A stretch of DNA of 64,000 nt from Pseudocercospora fijiensis CIRAD86 (lineage: Eukaryota; Ascomycota; Dothideomycetes; Mycosphaerellales; Mycosphaerellaceae). A program made the translations under genes and the position numbers. The notes below the pieces were generated by a model. It saw only the letters and a program-made list of their open reading frames with translations. It ran no database searches and was not told the DNA's origin. The stretch covers positions 124,001 through 188,000 of the forward strand of contig NW_006921543.1 in assembly GCF_000340215.1 (NCBI RefSeq), given 5' to 3'. This document shows, piece by piece, positions 56,600 through 64,000 of this stretch (position 1 is its first letter; every line of letters starts with the position of its first letter).

Positions 56600-59500
56600 A
56601 GGGGCTGCCCTTGCTAGTAGTTATTAGTTAGCTATTCTAAGGCCGCCTGTATTGCCTTGCAGGTAAATAAATAGGCCTTAATTAGACTCGTTTATAAGTA
56701 CGTTAAACCTCTTCTAGCGCTTAGCGGTTGCCGCCGCTATCGCTCCGTATATACGACTTAATTGCCTTTATATTTCCAAACTCAATTCTGCTAAGAAGTA
56801 TATAACAATAGCGAGCTTTTAGGCCTTCGTAGAAGATAGTTATAACGACGATAAAGGTAATAATTAGCTAGATATATCTACTAGTCTAATAAACGACGAT
56901 AAGCTAAATACTAATTAGCTAACTAGAGGAAGAGAGCCGATATTTAAGAAGGCCGGAGAGCCTATACTAAGCGGCGTAGATAGTAAGACCTTCGAGGTCG
57001 TAGAAGGAGACGACGAGATCGAGGATTTAGGGGTAGATAGTAGGGTAGGCGGATTGTGCTATCTACTAGCCGGACAAGGAATAGATAGTCGTTACGAGCC
57101 GTTACGAGGCATCTCTTACTAGCGATAGGTTAACTTGCCTACTTACTTATATAGCGATCTCGAGGCTATCGATAACGTCTAATATTACTTCTTTAAGCTC
57201 TTCTAGACCGACGAGGTAATAGAGCGCCTTATTAAGTATACGAATAAGTATACGCGAGACAAACCGGACTTTAAGAAGGGCGACAAGACTATTATATCTA
57301 GCTATTAGCAGAAGCCGGTAGATAAGCTAACGACAAAGATCTTTATAGGATTAATTATTTATATATCCGCAATCTAGATGTCCGATAAGAGCGATTATTA
57401 GCGTAAAGATAGATACTAGCTAAGGCATAGTATCGCTAAATATATAAAGGAGTAGCGGTTTAAATAGATTAAGGCTGCTCTATAGTGCCGTAATAACGCG
57501 CTCTCGTTAAGTAGAAAAGGCTTACCTACCTAGACCTAGATACTGCCGCTTGCTAACATTCTATATAGCAAATTCCGCGAGGTTATCGTGCTAGGTATAT
57601 ACGTATCGATTAACGAGAGTATAGTCCGGTTTACTAGTAAATCTAGGTATATAATTATAATGCGAGGTAAGCCGACACCGATCGGATACTATATCCTTTA
57701 TCTATATAAGGATAGGTACCTATATTCCTTCTTGTTCTCGAGCCTACGGAAGGCATTCAAATAGGAGGTAGAAGATCCGGATTCTATCGCTACGACGGTC
57801 GCTCGGTACCCGGTAGTAGCTTTAGAGGTTCTTACGGACGCTAAGAAGAAGGAGCGCAATAAAGAGAGTAATAAGAAGCGCCGTAAGCGTAAGTCTCGAG
57901 GTCTAGGAGGTGTTAGTTATAGTAAGAACATAGGATTATATTTAATAAGGGTTGTAAATTAGGATAGTTATACTAGAGCGGCCCGCGCGGACCGCTTATC
58001 CGAGCTAACCGAAAGCCTAATCGTATCGCCTACCGTCTCGCTAAGCGCTAGGCTAAGCCCTCTCCGGTAGGCTATTCTTCGACTAATTCTTTAACTTCCT
58101 TTCTAATAATACTTCTTCTATATTTTTATAGATAACCTGTTTAACAATATACTATTATTTGCTATTCTGCGGCATTTAGGTATTGCGGCGACTAGAACGG
58201 TACGATCTAGGTCGCTTTCGTAGCCGTAGCGAGGTACTACCTTCGAAAAACTAGGGACTTTGAAAAAAAATAGTATAAGGAAGAATTCAACCTTCCTAGC
58301 GCTTAATCGCAAGAGCACTCGATTTCCCTACGATACACTGCTTTATAAGGTAATTTACAACGTAGCGGTAGTAATCTAGTAGGATAGAAACCTAGTTCAA
58401 TTCCTTACGACGGGTTGCCGCCTATTCGAACGAATACTCCGCCTTCGGGCTTACCCTCGCGCTAGCAATAACGCTTATATCGATAAGTACGTCCGCCCTT
58501 ACTAGAAAACTAATAGTAAGGAAGAGAAGTCTCTACTAGAGGTCGCTACCCTATATAACGACTATATAGGTAGCGTAGATATCTACGACTAACTGCGCTT
58601 TTACTACTCGATATAATACAAGTTACGGAAGGGTTAGTACCTACTATTCTACTTCCTACTAGACGCCGCAGTTATTAACGCCTTTATCCTTCTTCGAGGT
58701 AATAAGAAGTAGTCTAATAACTAACAATTTACTTAGTAAAGAGCCTTCCGCGTAATACTAGCGTAGCAAATAGTAATAGACGGTTAGGAAGAGATTAATT
58801 AGGTAGAGGCTATAGAGGCCGCTATACGCGCACTTCGTACGCCTTTACCTCCGATTCCCCGTATAGGAGGCCGCTTCGTCGCAAGTTACTTATATAATAG
58901 TAGGAGCCGTAGATCTCGTCGCTATAAAATTAGGAAAGGAGACTCTCTACCTATAGCCGAAGAGGCACGGCGTCTCTAGCGTAGAGGCAACGCAGTCTAT
59001 ATACTCGATTATACTCTTCCGTAGAGCCGCTACTTCCTTTATAAGTATATCCGCACTACTTAGGGATTTAAATAGTAGCCTATTAATAAGACATAGCCTA
59101 TTAAGAAGCGCTAGGAGAATCAGACTATATAGTGTTGTCGCTATTATAGACCTATAGCTATCTATAACCTATGCGAGAGGATATAGCACTCGGAGCCTAA
59201 TCTATATGCCTTTATCGAAGGCCTAAAACCTAAGCCTTCGACCGCTAGCGGTCTATATACCTCCCTATTAACCGTATATTGCTCTTATAAGCGGCATTTA
59301 GCTTACTCTACTGCTTTACAACTACGGTAATAGCATTACTTAATCGGACAACCTAGAGCTATAGTTCTTTAAACTCCGCCCTCTTAACGACTATTACCTT
59401 ACTTCGAGAGCCTTCTTCTTCGGCGGACTAAGTAGTTACCTACGACTCTATAACCTCCTTCTTTAGTAGAAGGTTTACGTCTACTCGCAAGTCCCTTACT

Positions 59501-59930
59501 GCCTCTATAAGAAGGTTTACCTTCGCGGTAAGCGGACTAATATTAAACTACTTCTTAAGTAGACTCGGCGGCTCGAGAAGGGCTTAAATAGTCTCTTTAC
59601 TAAGCTTATAGCGACTTAGTCGACGGCGTATACGAGACAGCCGAGACTCGGTTGTTAGTAGCTAATTAGTTATTAGTTATTAGAAGGTCTTAATCTACGG
59701 TCTATTGTCTACGTACCTATCTCGGTAGCGTACTTAGCGCCTCTATTATATGCCTTCTTCTATACCTTCTTCTATACCTTTACTTGCTAAGGTTTGCTAT
59801 AAAACCTTTACTAGGGGACGACTCGTAAAGGTATCGGCTTCTTAACCCTAAGCTCTACTACGGCTAAATCCGAGACCTAATCGGACAACTTCGCTATTCG
59901 AGGGGCGATACAGGTTTATATAGGGCCACA
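56600..59930. repeat. second RIP-degraded block
   Basis: From about 56,600 composition changes abruptly to the CA/TG-depleted, TA-rich type and returns to normal at about 59,930. It contains the piggyBac-type relic. The stretch 58,780-59,930 continues in the same state with no further recognisable motif beyond a possible tail of that element. Confidence 0.88.
57170..58770 (+). mobile_element. piggyBac-type (DDE_Tnp_1_7) transposase relic
   Basis: Plus-strand protein fragments appear in family order. An N-terminal segment FFKLF..DEVIERLIKYTNKY lies near 57,190. A catalytic-core block has VRFTSKSRY, MRGKPTPIGY and YLYSFLFSS around 57,600-57,740, a FIDNLF segment at about 58,125-58,142, and a VDIYD-stop-LRFYYS segment at 58,575-58,610. 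These match the piggyBac transposase core. Of the three catalytic aspartates, the first position is Asn (57,612-57,614) while the second (58,131) and third (58,578) remain Asp. In-frame TAG/TAA codons and CpA-type changes run throughout, so the copy is dead. Terminal repeats and TTAA duplications were not found with confidence. Confidence 0.8.
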
Positions 59931-60391
59931 CTACATTTAGCATCAGAAGTGGAACCCGACAAGGGCAGAGCCAGGGTAGGTGTTCGACGGACTTAACTAC
60001 GGCCTTCGTTTAGGGGATGTTTCAAGAACGAGCTGAGAAATTTCGCCGACGCACGGGGCGCGGAGTGGGGCAAGCAAACATTCTTCACAGATGCCACGCC
60101 ATGTGAAGGACCACACCGCACCAAGTCGATGATGAAGTCGATGATCGAGCGCATTCACGTGCTGAGAGATCCGCATTTGCACGCTGACTCAAGAAACCAT
60201 CCAAGAAGCGTAGATGGAATGTCATACAGTACTCGCCGATGTGCTTGAATCGTGAGATCTTGTGAACAAGATAGACGCATTTTGCCATCACCAGCTCTGC
60301 TCCTCAAACGCCCGGCTGGAATCCGTGTTGCCGCGACTGTGCATCCTCAACAAGTCCTGTCCAGCACGCCATCCCACTATGCTCACAGCAT
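59931..60391. other. intergenic, 3' of SidA
   Basis: This 460-bp stretch of normal composition lies between RIP block 2 and the SidA stop codon. No supported feature. Confidence 0.45.
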
Positions 60392-62065
60392 TCATCCTCC
60401 CATTCCTAACTCCTGCCGACGAATACTCTCCCCATCCAACTCACCCATCATCTCCACCGAACTCTCCATCATATGCTTCGTCTGCGCCTCTGACGAGTAT
60501 CCAAAAATATTCTCAACCATTTCTCCCCCTCTCACCGCAAGAATCGAAAGCAACGTATCGGAAAGACCGTGTGTCTTCTCATTGCAGCCCTGCAGCCACA
60601 CACCAGCATCAGATTGCACAGTCCCAGGTGCAAACTCCACCGAGTAGTCACGCTTGACGGTCCACTTCTGTCCTTCAATATTTCCCCCGGGCATGAGATC
60701 GCGGAGCCCAAATAACATCTCCTCATGAGAATCTCTCTTATACCCGCTGGCAACAACCACGAGATCGACAACCATAGTCTCTGTACAGCTCGGCTTGTTG
60801 GCGCAGTACTTTCCGGAGTTGTTCTGGATCTGCAGTTCGATGGCTTGGTTTCCGTTGTCCATGACATCGCGCATGCCGGTGACTTCTCGGAAGTTCTTGA
60901 TCCGATGCGGCCAATCCTCTTCGCTTTGATGCTGGAGTTGGTACGAGTACATCTCGGCATAGATCTGCTCGAGCAATTCGATTCGCACGACACCGTAGTT
61001 GGTGGCTTTGTCGAGGGCGAGCATAGCAGCGCGCACTTGAGGGTCTTGAGAGAATACGTCGTCGACTTTGTCGGGGTTGAAGACTTCGTTGACGCTGTAG
61101 TATGTAAGCAAGATGTACTGGTTAGGAAGATGAAGAATGAGAGATCCAACTCACAATGGAGAATCATCACTTGGCTTGAGAGCAGCTCCCCGAATCAACA
61201 ACACTGACTGTGAGCCTGGGAACCGCGATGGGACATCATGCCAGCATTCAGCAGCACTTTGCCCACCACCAATAACCGCAACTCTCCTCGGCCTGGTCCC
61301 GTCCGGAAAGACCTTGTGAACATGCGTGGCATACTGCGACGAATGCAGAACCCTCGGATGCTTCTCCGGCAAACACTCCAAAAAATTCGGCCTCCCCCCC
61401 GCCGCAATCACAACATGTTTCGCCCTTAAAACCCTCCGCTCCCGCGTCCTGACATCCACCGAAACCACCCGAAAATCCTGCACCTCCCCCGTCTCCGCAT
61501 TCACCCCGCCAACCTCCACCCCTTCCCCCCTCTGCCCATAATCCACCACCTCCCCAAACCTCCCCGCACACCATCGCATATAATCCTCATACTCCCGCCT
61601 CAACGGCAAAAAACTCCCCAAATTCGTAAACGCCACCAGCCGCCCTTTCTCCCGCAGATAATTCAGAAACGTAAATTCACTCCGCGGATCCCGGAGCGTG
61701 GCCAGGTCTTTGAGGAATGTGATTTGCATTTTGGCGCCTGGGAGGAGCATGCCCGCGTGCCATGCGAAGGTCTCTTGTTTTTCGAGAAACCTGACGCGGG
61801 GAGGAGCGTGTTGGGGGGAGGAGGAGGAGGATTCGAATTTGTCGTGGAGGGCGATGGCGATTGAGAGGGAGGCGGGGCCGAAACCGATGCAGACTAGGTC
61901 TTGGAGTTCTGAGGAGGGGAAGCGGTGGAGGTGGGATTTTTGGGTGGTGGTGTTGTCGTGGTGGAGTAGGGTTGGGATTTCGGAGGGGGAGGTTGGGGTT
62001 GTGGAGGTTATGGAGGGGGAGTAGGAGGAGGAGGAGATTTCGGAGGAGAGGGCGTGTGGTGACAT
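60392..62065 (-). CDS. sidA: L-ornithine N5-monooxygenase (siderophore pathway)
   Basis: Exons 62,065-61,155 and 61,094-60,392 give 537 residues. The 60-bp intron (GTGAGT, CTAACC, CTACAG) restores DDSPFVNEVF at the junction. The FAD motif is GFGPASL at 61-67. The flavin/substrate region MQITFLKDLATLRDPRSEF is at about 113-131. The NADPH motif is VAVIGGGQSAAE at 262-273, and the late VVVASGYKRD corresponds to the family's ATGY motif. The enzyme hydroxylates ornithine at N5, the first committed step of hydroxamate siderophores (ferricrocin, fusarinine, coprogen types), in the cytosol. It lies next to an ABC transporter on the same strand, with a perfect iron-GATA-factor site upstream. No essential motif is missing. 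N-terminal residues 1-50 are Ser/Thr-rich and variable in the family. Confidence 0.9.
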
Positions 62066-62555
62066 GGTATTCTAGTGGTAAGGCGGGATTGTGATGTGAA
62101 GGGAGGGAGGGTTGTTGATGTGGGTGGGTGGGTGGGTGGCAAACAATTGAATGGATTGGAAAGCTTTTGAAGAAGAAAACAAAAAAAAATGTAGGAGTTG
62201 AATCTTTCTTTTTTTTTTTAACACAGAGATGGGAGGAAGGTAGGCAGTAGGTATAGAACTAGTTAGTGGAAAAGTGTCCCACTATTCTCTCTCTCAAAAA
62301 AAAAGGCAAAACAAGACAAACTGGTTCTTGTAAGATACCAAGGAAAGCAAAGGCCGACCTAGTCGTTCAAAGATCGTTTGTTCATCGGTGCTACGGGCAA
62401 GTGTAAGGGTAGAAAGAAAGAACTAGTGAGTAGAACCCGAAATCGGCGCCCGCGTGTAGTCCAACTCAACGGAGCGTGGCATGGCATAAGTCGTGTCGTC
62501 ACGCAGTCACACCCACGCAACGGACATGATCTCCAAAATTGGTACTTATAATCTA

Positions 62556-62569
62556 ATCAGATCAGATCC
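62556..62569 (+). promoter_or_regulatory. overlapping ATCAGAT half-matches to the iron GATA site
   Basis: ATCAGATCAGATC contains two overlapping 9-mers (ATCAGATCA and ATCAGATCC) that each fit ATCWGAT and miss the final AA of ATCWGATAA. About 490 bp upstream of the SidA start. Weaker than the site at 62,724. Confidence 0.35.
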
Positions 62570-62723
62570 GAGAAGTACAGTAGTCAAGTTCAACGAGAGA
62601 GAATTTTCATATGCCGTGACGTAGTACGCCGTATCAGAGCTTTCGTACACTGGCCGAGTGGAGACTTTTAGCTTCGTGCGCTTGTGCATGCATGCAGCTG
62701 CGGTCTAGATACAGTTCGGCTAT

Positions 62724-62732
62724 TTATCTGAT
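62724..62732 (-). promoter_or_regulatory. perfect ATCWGATAA iron-GATA-factor (SreA/Urbs1-type) site
   Basis: TTATCTGAT on the + strand reads ATCAGATAA on the minus strand, an exact match to the extended site of SreA/Sre/Urbs1 repressors that shut siderophore genes when iron is plentiful. It lies about 660 bp upstream of the SidA ATG and about 380 bp past the ABC transporter stop. Binding is inferred from the motif and the gene context. Confidence 0.6.
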
Positions 62733-63108
62733 CCGAGACCGTGTAGGGGATTGGATTAATAGATGTGAGCTGCGCCGGTGTGGTCCGACATGCCCCCAAA
62801 AAAAATTCTCATCTTTTTTTTTTTGATTAAACAGCCACCTGCTAGTTAGCTCGTCGCTTTAGGTAACAACAACTCCACCACGCCGGCAGAAGAGACGGAC
62901 GGTAGGAAATTTCACATGGAAGCTGGAGTCTTCTCGGTAGGTATGCCTAATGCAGGGCAGGTTCAATCCCAACCATCAGCGTCCTCGGTGCAAGAACGAA
63001 CTTATTACGAATGCAGAAAGAAAGTTTCTGTTGTTGATGATGGAACGATTTCGTGGACGTACGCGTGACCCATGCATGCTGATAAATTGGATGATGATTC
63101 TATTCATT

Positions 63109-64000
63109 TCAAGCAAGAGATTGGGCCTTGGCCATACTAGCGTACAACCCGCCTTGAGCGACCAGTTCCGAGTGCGTGCCTTGGGCGACCACCCTGCCGC
63201 CATCGAAAACGCAAATGCAGTCGGCGTGTTGTATGCTCGCCAGTCGGTGAGCCACAATGACGGTCGTGCGACCTTTGGCTGCTTCTGCCAGTGCGGCCTG
63301 GACATGAGCCTCGCTATGAGCATCTAGAGATGCTGTGGGTTCATCTAAAAGCAAAACCTCGGGGTTGCGGACCAGAGCTCGGGCGATGGCCAGACGCTGT
63401 TTCTGTCCGCCACTGAGTCGCGACGAGGTGTTGCTGCCGCACTCAGTGTTGTAGCCATCGGGTAGACTGATGATGAAGTCGTGTAGTCCGCACTTCTTGC
63501 ATGCTTGATGCACTTCATCGTCCGACACCAAGCCTCCACACGGAGCACCGAGCTTGATGTTGTAGAGTATTGACCCGCTGAACAGGTCTGCATCTTGTGA
63601 CACGAGCCCCATATGGCTTCGCAAGGTTTTGACGTCCATATCACGCAAATCAATGCCGTCGAACAGGACGCTACCCTCTGTGGGGTCAAAGAATCGCTCA
63701 ATCATCGCCATGGCAGAAGTTTTGCCCGCCCCCGAGGGTCCGACGAAAGCAAACGTGTGACCCCGAGGTACTTCCAGCGACACATCTTGAAGCGCTGGCC
63801 GGGAACCGTTTGGATATGAGAGAGTCACATTGCGGAATTCCAGCTTTGGTGGTTGATCACTCGGTGCGTCTCTGGTTGAGCCCTTCTCGCCACCATTGAC
63901 CTTGTCGAGTGAGTGTGTCGTGGAGCTCATAACGGAGACTGCGTCGTGTGTGGAAGGACGCATGATGTTAGGGTTTGCATCCAGCAAAGTGAAGACATTG
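63109..64000 (-). CDS. ABC transporter, C-terminal nucleotide-binding domain (partial)
   Basis: The reading frame enters from beyond the window's right edge, and about 297 C-terminal residues are present. The ATPase domain is complete: Walker A GPSGAGKTS, a Q-loop at GLVSQDADLF, signature LSGGQKQR, Walker B VLLLDEPTASLD and H-loop AHRLA, ending VAQGGLYASMAKAQSLA. The order and the C-terminal ending match full-size ABCB (MDR-type) exporters. Beginning the domain after ANPNIMRP with a Ser/Thr linker is normal for the second half of such a pump. Next to SidA, a role in exporting or recycling a siderophore or its breakdown product is plausible but not shown. The transmembrane part and the start lie outside the window. 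Confidence 0.85.
   Translation of the reverse strand, partial: NVFTLLDANPNIMRPSTHDAVSVMSSTTHSLDKVNGGEKGSTRDAPSDQPPKLEFRNVTLSYPNGSRPALQDVSLEVPRGHTFAFVGPSGAGKTSAMAMIERFFDPTEGSVLFDGIDLRDMDVKTLRSHMGLVSQDADLFSGSILYNIKLGAPCGGLVSDDEVHQACKKCGLHDFIISLPDGYNTECGSNTSSRLSGGQKQRLAIARALVRNPEVLLLDEPTASLDAHSEAHVQAALAEAAKGRTTVIVAHRLASIQHADCICVFDGGRVVAQGTHSELVAQGGLYASMAKAQSLA

Larger units (their letters stand above)
62066..63108. other. SidA promoter region and ABC gene 3' flank
   Basis: 1,043 bp. TGGG repeats lie at about 62,117-62,138, and A/T homopolymer runs at 62,180-62,220 and 62,800-62,825. Two GATA-type sites are listed separately. No open frame is supported. Confidence 0.6.

Noticed and set aside
56605..59968. 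CTGCCCTTG near 56,605 and its inverse at 59,960 as terminal repeats of the piggyBac relic
   Set aside because: Only nine bases match and no TTAA flanks both ends, so this is too weak to call.
62955..62975. GGTTCAATCCC resembling a tRNA B box
   Set aside because: No A box or cloverleaf can be formed with the preceding 70 bases on either strand.
1..64000. CRISPR arrays, bacterial operons or phage features
   Set aside because: The window is fungal nuclear DNA; the repeats seen are tandem arrays without spacers.

Overview
This window is nuclear DNA of a filamentous ascomycete (Pezizomycotina). The signs are short 46-76 bp introns with GTRNGT donors and CTRAC-type branch sites close to the AG, split fungal type I fatty acid synthase genes, a fungal ornithine hydroxylase gene, and repeat blocks degraded by RIP (repeat-induced point mutation). 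A dothideomycete is a reasonable guess, but the sequence alone does not fix the genus.

Layout. Positions 1-13,459 are a gene-free RIP block. CpA/TpG are nearly absent, TpA and TAG/TAA triplets are in great excess, and CpG is retained. It holds a minus-strand Ty3/gypsy chromovirus relic (gag, protease, RT, RNase H, integrase, chromodomain), a 96-bp tandem repeat, a second gag-protease relic, a microsatellite that RIP appears to have rewritten, and a TA-flanked miniature inverted-repeat element exactly at the right boundary. From 13,460 to 56,600 lies ordinary gene space: a 72-residue secreted 8-cysteine protein (14.2 kb), a BTB protein, an acidic unknown protein, a possible GPI-anchored Cys protein, a C2H2 factor, an ARM-repeat protein, ARP6, the divergent FAS1/FAS2 pair (27.2-40.6 kb), a Brr6/Brl1-type nuclear envelope protein, an MCT-type MFS transporter, a small unknown protein flanked by two tandem arrays, the fork-protection factor Tof1/Swi1/Timeless, mitochondrial 3-hydroxyacyl-CoA dehydrogenase and an F-box protein. 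Positions 56,600-59,930 are a second RIP block with a wrecked piggyBac-type transposase. The right end carries an L-ornithine N5-monooxygenase (SidA) and the C-terminal part of an ABC transporter, with a perfect ATCWGATAA iron-GATA-factor site between them.

How the genes work together. FAS1 and FAS2 encode the two subunits of one cytosolic enzyme and share a 1.2-kb promoter. The dehydrogenase acts in the opposite direction, in beta-oxidation. SidA and the ABC transporter look like the edge of a hydroxamate siderophore locus. ARP6, Tof1 and Brr6/Brl1 are housekeeping chromatin, replication and nuclear-envelope genes.

The least expected signal is compositional. At several points, whatever the gene strand, the + strand switches abruptly from C-rich/G-poor to G-rich/C-poor. 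The most distinctive gene-level find is the intron-containing secreted 8-Cys protein just outside the RIP block.
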